A stretch of 64,000 nucleotides of DNA from Corylus avellana (GCF_901000735.1 NC_081545.1:9473739-9537738), one strand, 5' to 3'. Shown: positions 33,721-46,135, counted from the first letter of the stretch. The notes: generated by a model not told the origin, from the letters alone. Numbers and translations are program-made.

Positions 33721-35540
33721 CAGTCTCGTCAAAGACATGAAAGAACGAGGGTGTCAAGAGGGTTGTCCAGGTCCTTAATATGATGATTATTGAGATGATG
33801 AGCCATTTGGCCCCCTCTCACTATTGAAGGTTGGTCGACCGTCCTTTTGTGGGGGATGGTGTACCTAAGTTGGAAAGAGAAAGATTTTTTTTTTTTTTTT
33901 TTTTTTTAAAGAAAAATTTTATATTTTTTTTCTTGAAAAAATTTCAGAAAAATTTCTTAAATTTTCACTTATTTCGACACTATTGGATTTTCTGAAGTTT
34001 AAAAACTCCAAATTAAGAGTATCAAACTTTTAATTTTTTTTTAATTACTTAATTTCGTTCGAATTTTCTGTTAATTTTTTTATCAAAATGTCCAAAATAC
34101 TCTTCTTTTTTTTAATAAAAAAAAATTGCAAAGATATAAAAAAAATAAATGCTTGAATCCTTATAATTTTTATTTTATTTTTTTATAATAAAAAATATGA
34201 GTATTTTTAGAATTTTGACAAGATTTAATGAAAAAATCTAACAAAATAGAGTAATTGAAAAAAATTGAAAGCTCGATACTCTTAAGTAAAAGTTTTTAAA
34301 CTTCAAAAAAGTACTTTCAAAATTCTACAAAAGTTTTCATTTTTAATTGTAATAGCATGTCAAATAATGATTATTTATAAGGTGGATTAACTTTTCCATC
34401 AAAGAGTTGATGGCAGGAACTATTTTGAATTGTGTGAAAACTTTAGAGACTTTAGAGGTAGTTTTGATACCACATGGACCAATTTTGGTACAAGAGCAAA
34501 CCACACATGTACCACGTGTATTGGTATGCTCGTTGAGAAATCTTCTTTTGCGTTTCTGTGGTCTATCTTACTTGCATATTCTCTGAGCTGATATATTCTA
34601 TTTATCATTAGTGTTTTTTTGCCTTTTTTAATTAAGGATAGACAGAATATGTAAATACAACAAAAATGTACGCAAAATATATTTCAGAATATAAATAAGC
34701 ATTTCTCATGCATATTTAGTTATGTATATGCGTATGTGATATGGATTTTTCTGTGGTTAGAGTACTTGGGGGTAATTTCCTTCGTTTTATCATTAGATTT
34801 CTTGGTGGGGGTGTTCATGATGGGCTCATAAATGAGATCCCTTTAAAAACCTTGAAGAGAAGTGTTTTATTTCTTCCTTTTCAACACTTGTAATTTAACA
34901 AGCCATGATTTCTAGCCCACCAAACAAAACATGTATCCTAACCACAGAAAAATCCACGACAGTATATGACACAGATGGATGTTATGCATATACAATATCA
35001 AATAGGCATGTCACATACAAATCACACACCCCCATCCTCACCCTTTTTCTTTTCTTTTCTTTTACTTTTATTTTTAAATGGGTAAGTTGGGTAAACTAAT
35101 TATGACTATCTTACTGGGACGTGACTATAATAGCACCTAACTGCTGAGAGCCGAATAAGAGGGACTTAGACAATGGAAATCATAGGCACTATCTCCAATT
35201 TGACTAAGTCATAGTCTGACCTAGTTCTACCAGGGTATTAATAGAAATCCAAAACGACTATGTAAAAAAAATTTTATTGTCGAGATTCGAACCTACGTTT
35301 TTATACATGCTTTGACCACTTAAAAATTTTCTTGTGTTGTTAAACTATCGCCCCCTTAGACCAAGAGAAAAGCCAACTATAAATAAAGAGAAAAACCAAC
35401 TATAAATAATCTAAAATAGAACATGTAAAAGCATGGGGCAGCATGTGATGGAAATCCCCTGGGATGGCAACTTTAATGACGTTCCAGGAAGGATGGGGCA
35501 GCATGCTGCATGTGATGTCCATGCTGACAATCAAAATAAT
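33700..35540 (+). repeat. segmental duplication, copy B
   Basis: This repeats the blocks of 25870-32880 in order and orientation, without the large insertions. It therefore shows the pre-insertion state for the elements at 26341, 27262, 28640 and 29210. No gene is recognisable. Confidence 0.85.
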
Positions 35541-35866
35541 AATAATAATTTTGACATGTCTATTGCAATCAACTTTTTGCCACATCACTAATTAGTGACA
35601 TGCTAATTAGTGCCACATCAATAAATAATAACGTGTCAAAGATTGTCACATTATTAAATTTAAATTCAATTTAATTTAAAAATATATATTTTAATTATAT
35701 ACATTAGTGACGTGGCAAATTATGCTACGTCAATAATTATTAACTTGTCAAAATGACACATCACTCTTTATTGATGTGTCATTTGACACGTCAATAATCA
35801 TTTATGTGTTATTTTGACACGTCAACCTGTTATTGACATGCCATTATTTTACACGTAAAGAACAAG
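35541..35866. repeat. TGACACGTCA-type short repeats
   Basis: Words such as TTGACACGTCAATAA, GTCAAAATGACAC and ATTGATGTGTCATTTGACAC recur in both orientations over about 280 bp next to the Pack-MULE-like element. It is probably an old transposon end. No gene is present. Confidence 0.4.
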
Positions 35867-36701
35867 ATGGTACTTCTGTTAAAATTTCGTTCAAAACTTA
35901 ACAGAACTCCACGTCAGCACCAATCAGATGTCGCTACATGTCAGTTAATTATTTTAAAAAAAAAATTAAAAAGATTAAAAATTATATTTTTTTTTAAAAA
36001 AAGGAAAAATTTTTGGAGGTGGCCCTTGGCCATTTGGGGGGTGGCCTGCCACCCCATTGGGCCGGTTTGGGGGAGGTCAGCCACCCCGTGGCTGGATGGG
36101 AAGTGGAAGAGTCCTCCGAATGTCCTTCTTTTGGGCGAGAATGCACTCCTTGCAGAAAACATGACCTTTGAGGCAGCACAAGGCGTCAATGAGGGGCTTC
36201 AGGTAGAGGCAGAACGCATCGAAGGGCTTGATGGAGTCTCTGCCCAGCCTCTCCCTCTACGTCCCGTACCCTAGCTTCCTCTTCTCGTCGAACGTGAAGA
36301 ACGCGAGGTCATTGTTGTTCTTCGAGTGCCTCTACGGCATTTTTACCTCTCTCTCTCTCTCTCACACAAAGACAAAACCCTAAGATTGGAGAAGACGAAA
36401 AAACCCTAAATTGAATTGAGCTGGTAAATTGGATTCAGTCAATTGAATTGGCCGTGGGGTGGCTCGCGACCCCCAAACCAGCCAGATGGGGTGGCCAGGC
36501 CACCCTCCAAATGGCCAAAAAAATTTCCTTTTTTTATTTATTTTTTATTTTAATAAATATAAATTTTTAATCCTTTTAATTTTATTAAAAATATTTTTTT
36601 TAAAAAAAAATTAATTAACTAACACGTGGCGACGTCTAATTGGTACTGACGTGACGTTCCGTTAAGTTTTGGACGAAATTTTAATGGAGGTACCATCTTG
36701 G
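35867..36701. mobile_element. Pack-MULE-like element carrying a gene fragment
   Basis: The ends are long (about 230 bp) imperfect inverted repeats: left CAAGATGGTACTTCTGTTAA, right (inverted) CAAGATGGTACCTCCATTAA, continuing through AAATTTCGTCCAAAACTTAA and the GGTGGCCTGCCACCCC region. Between the arms lies a decayed NOSIP-type gene fragment with its leader. Long TIRs plus a captured host fragment are the mark of a Pack-MULE. I cannot find a convincing 9-bp target duplication, possibly because the right flank is an (ATT)n tract. Confidence 0.75.
36110..36430 (-). pseudogene. captured fragment of NOSIP-like RING/U-box gene
   Basis: From 36340 leftward the minus strand reads MP-stop-RHSKNNNDLAFFTFDEKR, then KLGYGT-stop-RERLGRDSIKPFDA, LKPLID, CCLKGHVFCKECIL and AQKKDIRR. 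This follows the conserved N terminus of plant homologues of nitric-oxide-synthase-interacting protein (modified RING/U-box, ubiquitin ligase type). Both in-frame stops are TAG where Gln (CAG) is expected, and two expected Cys are replaced by Phe and Tyr. A pyrimidine-rich leader up to about 36430 came along with it. Only the first 75 or so residues are present, between the arms of the Pack-MULE-like element, so no protein can be made. Identification rests on remembered family sequence. Confidence 0.75.
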
Positions 36702-36985
36702 TCTTTATTATTATTATTATTATTATTATTAAAAATTTGGTCAACAAAATTTTAGTTGTCTGATGCTCTTCGCACCATTACCATTTTCAAATGTCTTTCT
36801 AAGGGCCCAAGAGACGTCTATTGCTTTTGAGATGTTACTAAGTGGTTTGATGGCTAGCCCACCCTGCAACTAATTAATTGGAAGCATGCATTTCTATCAA
36901 TGAATGCCATTAAGCTCAAGCTACTATTTTGAGTTACTGTAGCATCCGCAGTGAATGTTGTGTCACCAATGGATGACCAGTTCAG

Positions 36986-38631
36986 AGCATTAGCAGCAGA
37001 TGCCTTATATACCATTTCCTTCCTTATGTTTAAGGAAAATTAAAAAAAAAAAAAAAATCACAGAAACCTTCTCACATCAAATTTCATACATTTAACCAAC
37101 CCTCAAGGGTTGCAAAAAGATGAAAGTTGAGAGAGAAAAGAGAAGTATTTATATTAAAATAATGCTTTTCACCGATGGAGCCAGCTATGGTTTTTTCGAT
37201 GGGGAAGGGAGTGCTGAATTTTTCTGGTGGACAATCTTGTGGGGATACCTTCACAAAGGTGGTTTGTGGGGCGTCTGATCCTCGGGTGAAGTTTTTTGGG
37301 TTGTCGTTTCTGAAGCTTTGAGTTTTAGAAGAAGGTGGTTGGGTCGATGGAGAAGAATTAGCAGGTCCGGCTTCAGGGCGGTGGCAAGGTAAGGAAGAAG
37401 AAGGGAAACCCAGGAAGATTCTCGCGAAGTTTAGGTCAGATTTGGATTGGGCCTCTGGCTCCGTGGTCCAGAACATTGGGCTGGGTGTGAAGCCCAATCT
37501 CTCTCTAGGCGTTAGACTTAGGGCAGGTGGTGGGCTGGGTTGGGTTTAAGCCCATTTATAAGAAGGCTAGAGTGACTGATTCTGCGGGGCTTGGGCCCAT
37601 TTATGTGTATTCAGACCCTGGGTTTCTGGTTGTTGGGCCTGTCTCGGTTTGGGTCCGGGTTGGATTTAAATAACCTTATCTCTCCGGTCCCTTCTGTTAT
37701 GTCGGCGGCGACGGTTCTGCTTCTTCTGTCGACGGTTGTCAACCAGTTTCATTCACATCGAAGGTTTTGGGTTTTGGGTCTTTTGAGGGCGGGACCACTA
37801 CCGTTTATTAAGTTCAGCCTAAAAACAAAATTGTAGAATCTCTCTCCGTAGCTGATAGAAAGCTGCAAACAGCTATAGCAAATCCTGCTTGCCATTATAG
37901 ATTAAGCGGTACGTTTTCATTCTTCACGCACACGGTAAATACGCAGAAGAATCTCCAGCTCACCTACCTCAGAGGAGGACACCGCCGCCTATATAAAATG
38001 TAGACCAGCTGGCAATGCCTAAGCTACACACGTTTGACCGAGAACTACTCTGGCATCCCTATCTAGCGCCAACAAGAAAAAATCGCTTATCCCACAATCT
38101 CAGGCTCCTGAGATCACGAAGCAGCTAACAACCCATATCCTTCGCCAATAATTGCATAGCAAATATTTAGGGATATGGGAGCCAAAGCGTACGGGGAACA
38201 ACAAACTAGTCCATGACTATAAAATGCAATTCACAACTCAACTTTTGGGTAATCACAACTCTTACTCTCTAGATCTTTGTTGCTTATAGTCTCTTCACTC
38301 AAATACTGACTTAGGCATCGGAGCTTTCCCGCCGGAGCAACCGCCGGTAGCTTTGATCCTGTTGTTTGCTATCTTGCAGCCCAATGCCTCCTTGGACATA
38401 GCAGCGCTTGATGGAAGGCGTGCCACGTCACCACTCAGAAACTGTGCATCAACAGTTTCCCTATACATTGTTTTAATATAAACATTTCTCTTTTCTCTTT
38501 CATCCTTCATCTTTTTTTCTTTAATTGGGGATTGTGATGAGATTTTGTGAAAAAAGTGAGGGTAGGTAGGGAACTTGTATTTTGTAAAGAAATAATATTT
38601 TAATGGTATAGAGAAATGTAAGGAAAGCTAT
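36986..38631 (+). mobile_element. insert containing a Ty3/gypsy-type LTR fragment
   Basis: This DNA interrupts the tandem array. Its right part has a TATA box (CTATATAAAATG near 37990) and an ACTGACTTAGGCATCGGAG motif (near 38307) typical of plant Ty3/gypsy LTRs. The left part contains a 137-codon minus-strand frame (37084-37497), Ser/Pro-rich and without recognised domains, that may be remnant retroelement coding DNA. No complete element can be bounded. Confidence 0.45.
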
Positions 38632-38909
38632 TGTGAAATGGTTTTGATGGCCAGCCCACCCCACAATTGATTAACTGAAAGCATACATTTCTAACAATGA
38701 ATGCCATTGAGCTCATGCTAATATTTTGAGTCACTGTAGCATCTGCGGTGAATATCATCTCATTAATGGATTACCACTTCATTGAACTTATATTTGCTAT
38801 TTTGTAACATTATGTTAGTGAATGATTAATCCTATGCCAAAAATATGTAAGTAAAATAACTAAATTTTGAAGTCATACCTTTAAATTTACTCCCGTATGC
38901 ATTGTATAA

Positions 38910-39200
38910 TTGTCTGATGCATTGAAGGGGACACTCCTAGAAGACCGGTTATTGGTTAGAGTTGAGGTCAAAGAAGAAAAAAATCGCAAAACCGTGAAGG
39001 TAATTATTGCGATGGTTATGAAAAGATATAAACTAGAGAGAGACTTAGTGCAAAGTATCACTTTCTATTTGAAATATTTCTTTCAATATTTTGAATGAGA
39101 ATACTAAGGTTGATTTTCCTTATTTCAGCACTTGTAAAACAAATATATGAGAGAAATGTCAAGATATTTGTATTGAGGTGCAAGTCAGAAGCTATAATAG
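38910..39200 (+). pseudogene. diverged B/C module copy
   Basis: The frame reads LKGTLLEDRLLVRVEVKEEK and, at its end, ITFYLKYFFQYFE, then after about 40 nt LVKQIYERNVKIF. It aligns with modules B and C of the downstream array. The unit as a whole has no continuous reading frame. Function and family are unrecognised. Confidence 0.5.
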
Positions 39201-39340
39201 AAGAAATCATATGTAAAATTTAATTAAGTATAACTAGACCATAGTTAGCAATGTACAAATGTTTTTAACAAGGTTGTTTAAGTAAATAATTAGATCTCAA
39301 GATCTCGAGATACTGAGATATTATTATTATTATTATTATT

Positions 39341-40304
39341 TCATTGGGTCCTCACGAAATAATATGTAAAATAATAATAATAATAATAATTTATTATTAT
39401 TATTATTAGAGAGCCTCTACAGTTCGGTCGATCTACAAAACAGCCTCTTTACAGCATCCAATAAGGATGTAAGACGTCAGCAAAAAGTGACATATAAAAT
39501 AGAGAGGAAAACACCATAAAACAACCCAGTCTTTCAATATTAAAACACAAAACCAATTTCTCTCGCCAAAACCATTAATGCGTTTCTCTCCCCCACCCAC
39601 GCCTTTGGCTTCTGGCACCAGAATCTTCAAGAACACCCACAAACTCTAAAGCCTTGCTATCAGAATCCACTGCAGTAACGGTGAAAATGAAACATACGCA
39701 GAAAGAAAAAATATGGTGTTCAACAATTTCAAACCAGCAATATGGCTAGTAACATGAGACATATAGTCGGCTGGCAAAATCCTTAAGATATGGCAGTCAT
39801 TATTCCAACTTAATCAAACATATTAAGAAGAAAAAAAAACCAAATGCCCAAAATTCCAAATTCTAAAAATCTTCATAAAATTGGGTATCAACCGAATGAT
39901 CAAAATTTACGAAAACTCAACCAACGCAAATCGACAAAAACACACCCAAAAATTGCATGCCCACAATCAGTAATCTATCACATACCCATAAATTGCATGT
40001 TTCATATTCTGGAGCCTTCCTTCAAGTTTCAATCCTTCAAGTTTCAAATCCTTCAACCCATGGCCAGAATCAAGTTTCATATATATAAAGAAAAAAAAAA
40101 AAAAAGTTGATAGGCCCACGGCAACGGTAAACCCAGCCGTGGGTGCCCAGTCTCTTTTCTTTCTCTCTTTGTTAAATATGAAATCTGGTGTATTTGGTCT
40201 TAAGATATTTTTGTGCAATTATTTTGCTTTATTTGAGGGGTCACTATATCATTGGAGGCCGTAAAACCCATGTTTTACGCCTCATCCTGATATAAGTTAT
40301 TCCT
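39341..40304. other. DNA interrupting the tandem array
   Basis: It begins and ends at (ATT)n/(AAT)n tracts; 39365-39410 is a perfect AAT/ATT palindrome. No gene or bounded mobile element is recognisable. Confidence 0.4.
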
Positions 40305-41694
40305 TTATTATTATTAAAAATTTGGTCAACAAAATTTTTGTTGTCTGATATTCTTCACACCGTTATGATTTTCAAATGTCCTTCTAAGGGCCCAAGAGAC
40401 GCCTATGGCTTCTAAGACATTATCAAATGGTTTTGATGGCTAGCACACCGCACAACTGATTAACTAGAAGCATGCATTTTTAGCAATAAATGTCATTGAG
40501 CTCATGCTACTATTTTGAGTCATTGTAACATCCACAGTGAATGTTGTGTCACCAATGGATAACTACTTCATTGGACTTATAATTGCTCTTTTGTAACATT
40601 ATGTTAGTTAATGATTCATCCTATGCTAAAAATATTTAAGTAAAATAACTAAATTTTGAAGTCATACCTTTGAATTTACTGTTGTATGCATTGTATAATT
40701 GTCGAGTGCATTGAAGGGGACGCTCCTAGAAGACCTTTTATTTGTTAGAGTTGAGTTCAAAGAAGAAAAACCGCTAAAAATCGTTGAGGTAATGATTGTG
40801 ATGGTTAATGAAACTCAACTCAGAAATTATGTAAACTAGAGAGAGACTTAGTGCAAAGTATCACTTTCTATTTGAAATATTTCTTTCAATATTTTGAATG
40901 AGTATCCTAAAGTTGATTTTCCTTATTTCAGGACTTGTGAAACAAATATATGATGGAAATGTCAAGATATTTGTATTGAGGTGCAAGTCATAAGCTATGA
41001 TAGAAGAAATCACATGTAAAATTTAATTAAGTATAACTAGACTATAGTTAGCAAATTTTTTTAACAAGGTTGTTTGAGTAAATAATTAGATCTCAAGATC
41101 TCGACATACTGAGATCTTATTATTATTATTATTATTAAAAATTTGGTCAACAAAAATTTTGTTGTCCGATTTTTTCGCATTGTTATGATTTGCAAGTGTC
41201 CTTTTAAGGGCCCAAGAGACACCTATGACTTCTGAGACGTTATCAAATGGTTTTGCTGGCTAGCTCACTCCACAATTGATTAACTGGAAGCATGCATTTC
41301 TAGCAATGAATGCCATTGAGCTCATACTACCATTTTGAGTCACTGTAGCATCTGCAGTGAATGTCGTGTCACCAATGGATGACCACTTCATTGGACTTAT
41401 ATTTGCTCTTTTATAACATTATGTTAGTGAATGATTCATCATATGCCAAAAAAATTTAAGTAAAATAACTAAATTTTGAAGTCATACATTTGAATTTACT
41501 CTCATATGCATTGTATAATTGTCGAGATATCCCGCTATATGAGCAATATATGTCATTTGTCCTGACCAAAGTAGAAATTTTAAATTGTAGAAACATGTAT
41601 ATAAATCCATGTCATTTACGTATTATTTTTATAGAAATTAATAAGAATAAAATAAATTTTTAAGGAGCTAATAACAAAAAAGAAGAGGAAAAAA

Positions 41695-42290
41695 TGATAA
41701 AAAAAAAAAAAAGAATCCATAGACAACCCCATTGACAAGGCGTTAAAGGTGGCGGTGGATTCCCTTGAATCTCATTATGAGGTTTTGGTGATGTATATTC
41801 CTCGGGTTCAGAATAGCGCAACCGATTTTTTGGCATTGTTGGCAAGAAAATTGTCATGTGAAGTAATGAAATATGACTTTCCCAAAAACAAGTCTCTTGA
41901 ATACAAGATATTCTCAGATGGCTAGCAAAAAGAGGATCTAACATGGTTAACTTGCGGCAAAAATTCATAATATGGGAAAATAGTATTCTGAGCGTTTTGA
42001 AGAAAATGCCCCTAGAAGATCTACTTTTGACTACACTCGAAGTAAAAAAAGAAAAAGACTATGAAGTGATTAGGGTGATGCGTGTAACAATTATTCATCC
42101 AGAACCAAAATCCAAAGAAGATTTAGATAAGTTGATGAAAAGTATCACTTTTTATTTGAAAAATTTCTTTAAATATTTTTAATGGGTATTTTCTAATGTT
42201 GATTTTCCTTCCTTCAGGACTTGTTGAACAACTAGAAATGGGAAATGTAGAGCATATTATTTGGAGATGCAAGTTAAATACTGTTGGGAC
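41695..42290 (+). pseudogene. A-B-C module copy
   Basis: Module A (DNPIDKALKVAVDSLE, then DFLALLARKLSCEVMKYDF) leads into module B (MVNLRQKFIIWENSI, LEDLLLTTLEVKKEKDYEVI, ITFYLKNFFKYF) at 41943-42182. After a stop and about 37 nt ending TTCAG comes module C (GLVEQLEMGNVEHIIWRCK) at about 42218. A frame change and a stop lie between A and B. The copy is cut at 42296 by insertion of the three-LTR element. The protein family is unknown to me. Confidence 0.6.
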
Positions 42291-42296
42291 AGTTGT

Positions 42297-42777
42297 TGTA
42301 ACAATCTGATCTCATATAGCGGAAAAACTGTAATTATCAATACAAAAAAAATACTCTTAAAATACTTTTCTTTATACAAAAATACCCAAAGCTATGTCGT
42401 ACAAGGCATTTATACAAATCTATCCGACAGTCTAAACTCTAGACAAAACTTAACCAACTTGGAATCTCTGTACATCTCAATATGAATCTCTAATCACAAC
42501 TGCATAATTACCTTGATTTTCCATTTCTGCAAGCACTACAAAAAAACTGTGAAGTAGTGAGTCAATTGATTTCCGACAATATAAATCATTGTTGAATCAT
42601 ATATAGCAAAATGCTAGACAAGTTATAAAACCACAAAAATCCGTATTATTGGATATCAATACCATACTCAGTAAGTAAGAATACTTACAGTGGATTACAT
42701 GAATGGATCATCAAAGGTAATTACTTGAAACCCGTTCTGCTGCAGTTGGTCCATACCCATAACAATCCCCTCACTGA

Positions 42778-42814
<37 letters not shown>

Positions 42815-43523
42815 CCTCTTCAGCTCTCTGTCTTAAATTTCCCATCTCACTCTCGGTTTCTCTTGTGTTCTTTCTTTCTTGTAGCGCTTGGTCTCGCCCT
42901 TTCTCTCTCTGTTCTGAGTAAACACTCTTAGAAAGAAGAAAGACTGAGTAAAAAGCGGAAGAAGGAAGAATATATGTAAGAGATGGGAGAGGAGATGAGT
43001 GGTGAAAATTGTGAAGGAGAAGAGTTCTATTTATAGGAGAAAATCAAACACTATTCTACCTTCAATTTACAATTATACCCTCATTTTACTATTTCACCAA
43101 CCCTATACTATTCCACCAACCCTATACTATTCTACCAACCCTATACTATTTCACCAACCCTATACTATTCTACCTTCAATTTACCATCCTTATACCTACC
43201 ATTTACTATCTTATTATTTCACCAATTATTACAATCATACTCCAAATTATACCAATCAATCATCAATTATCATATCTCTTAAATCTCCCAATAAAATAAT
43301 CAATATAAAATCATCATCATGATATAATAACCTCAAATCAATATTCATTCCAATAATATTAATAAGATCTAATAAATTCCTCAAGAATAAATATTATTAC
43401 CTAATATCATCAATAAATATCTCAACCTCAAAGTAAATGCCATTACCTAATATGAATATTGATATAATCATAGCATCAATTTAATATCTCTAAAATAAGA
43501 CTTTAAAAATCTGGGGTGCTACA
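42297..43523 (-). repeat. LTR 1 of three-LTR element (3' end)
   Basis: 1227 bp with TG/CA ends. It contains a (TC)n microsatellite near 42781-42810 and a minus-strand TATA-like CTATAAATAG near 43030. Its variable part carries short repeats of CCAACCCTATACTATT (about 43090-43180) that the other two LTRs lack. Confidence 0.85.
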
Positions 43524-44179
43524 ATCTTCCCTCCTTATTAGAATATCGTCCTCGAAATTAAAGCCCATAAATTACCACCTATCTTCAAATTGAGCAACCC
43601 AAATTAAAACAAATCATACTTGAACCATAACTTACTCAAGTTACTATAAAATTTTTTTAATTCAATCTGTTCATAAATAAATATCATAACATATTCCATA
43701 CCCAGGCGATGTGAGACTCTACAAGCACTCTTCTTGGGCACCAGTGTCACCGTTGGCAATCCTCAGGGAATTTCTTCATTCTCGGCCCTTAACTTTTGGC
43801 CCTTATACATTTCATTGTGTCTTAACTGACACCATTATAATATAACCCACTTTTGGCATCACCAACGTGTGTCCACTAGCGACCCTCATAGGCTTGTGCA
43901 CACTCCCACCATCTCAGGCTGGGTAATGCTCTGATACCATTTTTAACATCCAAGGGAAAAGCGCTAGCCACATCTGCGCTATTACCCCAAAAGGACTAGT
44001 CAATTTGGAGCTTCCCTATAATTCATTATAAAGCCCAGTTTCACCTAGTAACTAGGCAATGTGGGACTTAGCACCCATGACTATCTCTATAAACTATCCA
44101 CTCAATGTGGGCTTCTTCTCATCATGCAGTGCTTCAATACCACATGACCTGGCGTTACTAGGTGGCTCTGATACCATTT

Positions 44180-44660
44180 TGTAACAATCTAATCTCATAT
44201 AGCGGAAAAACTGTAATTATCAATACAAAAAAAATACTGTTAAAATACTTTTCTTTATACAAAAATACCCAAAGCTATGTCGTACAAGGCATTTATACAG
44301 ATCTATCCGACAGTCTAAACTCTAGACAAAACTTAACCAACTTGGAATCTCTGTACATCTCAATATGAATCTCTAATCACAACTGCATAATTACCTTGAT
44401 TTTCCATTCCTGCAAGCACTACAAAAAAACTGTGAAGTAGTGAGTCAATTGATTTTCGACAATATAAATCATTGTTGAATCATATATAGCAAAATGCTAG
44501 ACAAGTTATAAAACCACAAAAATCCGTATTATTGGATATCAATATCATACTCAGTAAGTAAGAATACTTACAGTGGATTACATGAATGGATCATCAAAAG
44601 TAATTACTTGAAACCCGTTCTGCTGCAGTTGGTCCATACCCATAACAATCCCTTCACTGA

Positions 44661-44698
<38 letters not shown>

Positions 44699-45497
44699 TA
44701 AACTCTCTTTCTTCTTCTTCAGCTCTCTGTCTTANNNNNNNNNNNNNNNNNNNNNNNNNNNNNNNNNNNNNNNNNNNNNNNNNNNNNNNNNNNNNNNNNN
44801 NNNNNNNNNNNNNNNNNNNNNNNNNNNNNNNNNNAAGAAAGAAAGAAATAATATAAAATAAGAATATAAATAGGAATAAGAAAGTGTCGGCAGAAGGAGA
44901 AAAGAAAGAAGAAAGAAAAAATAATATAATAAGAATAAAATAATATGAATAAGAAATAAAGAGTGGGAGTAGGTAAGAGTTGTCGGGGGAGAAAAGAAAG
45001 AAGAAAAAGAAAAATAATATAATATTGGTAAAGAAGGAAGGATAAGCGTAATTGAAGGGAGGAGAGAGAAAAGTAAAGGAAAAGGGTGTTGGTAAAGTCA
45101 AAAATGGACAAAGAAGAAAAGTGGACTAATTTGGGTACAGATTTTCCGAAATCTGACCCATCATAATCTGTCTAATGTCCTTAATTAATCAGTCACCAAA
45201 AATTATAATCATACTCCAAAATATATTAATCAATCTTCAATTATTATATCTCTTCAATCACCCAATAAAATAATCAATATAAAATCATCATCATGATATA
45301 ATAACCTCAAATCAATATTCATTCCAATAATATTCATAAGATCTAATAAGTTCCTCAAGAATAAATATTATTGCCTAATATCATCAATAAATATCTCAAC
45401 CTCAAAGTAAATGCCATTACCTAATATGAATATTAATATAATCATAGCATCAATTTAATATCTCTAAAATAAGACTTTAAAAATCTGGGTTGCTACA
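44180..45497 (-). repeat. LTR 2 of three-LTR element (middle)
   Basis: 1318 bp including the 100-N gap at 44735-44834. Apart from the variable GA-rich part it matches LTR 3 closely. Confidence 0.85.
44735..44834. other. assembly gap, 100 N
   Basis: A run of exactly 100 N directly after a CT-rich microsatellite within LTR 2. The true length is unknown, and frames reading across it are meaningless. Confidence 0.99.
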
Positions 45498-46135
45498 ATC
45501 TTCCATTCTTATTAGAATTTCGTCCTCGAAATTAACGCCCATAAATTACCACCTATCTCCAAATTGAGCAACCCAAATTAAAAACAAATCACACTTGAAT
45601 CATAACTTACTCAAGTTACTATAAAAAAAATTTAAATTCAATCTGTTCATAAATAAATATCATAACATATTCCATACCCAGGCGATGTGAGACTCTACAA
45701 GCACTCTTCTTGGGCACCAGTGTCACCGTTGGCAATCCTCAAGGAATTTCTTCATTCTCGGCCCTTAACTTTTGGCCCTTATACATTTCATTGTGTCTTA
45801 ACTGACACCATTATAATATAACCCACTTTTGGCATCACCAACGTGTGTCCACTAGCGACCCTCATAGGCTTGTGCACACTCCCACCATCTCAGGCTGGTA
45901 ATGCTTTGATACCATTTGTAACATCCCAATATTTCTAGCCCAGTTTCACCTAGTAACTAGGCAATGTGAGACTTAGCACCCATGACTATCTCTATAAACT
46001 ACTCACTCAATGTGGGCTTCTTCTCATCTTCCCAATATGGGCCTCTTAAACTCCTGACGTCCTCATCAGGTCCACGTCATGCAGTGCTTCAATACCACAT
46101 GACCTGGCGTTACTAGGTGGCTCTGATACCATTAT

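Larger units (their letters stand above)
36731..41530 (+). repeat. tandem array of a degenerate coding module, first part
   Basis: Units start with AAAAATTTGGTCAACAAAA directly after an (ATT)n tract: 36731 (truncated near 36985), 40318 and 41133 (truncated near 41530). A further copy at 38632-39340 lacks the first part. The complete spacing, 40318 to 41133, is 815 bp. Each fuller unit carries a coding remnant with LLEDRLLVRVEVKEEK and ITFYLKYFFQYFE, followed by an AG and LVKQIYERNVKIF. This is a diverged relative of the B and C modules at 41.7-50.5 kb. The array is broken by an LTR-containing stretch (36986-38631) and by other DNA (39341-40304). Confidence 0.75.

Noticed and set aside
37084..37497. 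A 137-codon minus-strand ORF as a gene
   Set aside because: It is Ser/Pro-rich and motif-free, and lies within an LTR-containing insert. It is at most remnant retroelement coding DNA.
38910..39098. A functional 62-residue protein gene
   Set aside because: It aligns with the repeated B module and is one decayed copy of the array, without its own start context.
44608..45111. ORFs spanning the run of N near 44.7-45.1 kb
   Set aside because: They read through an assembly gap and low-complexity LTR sequence.
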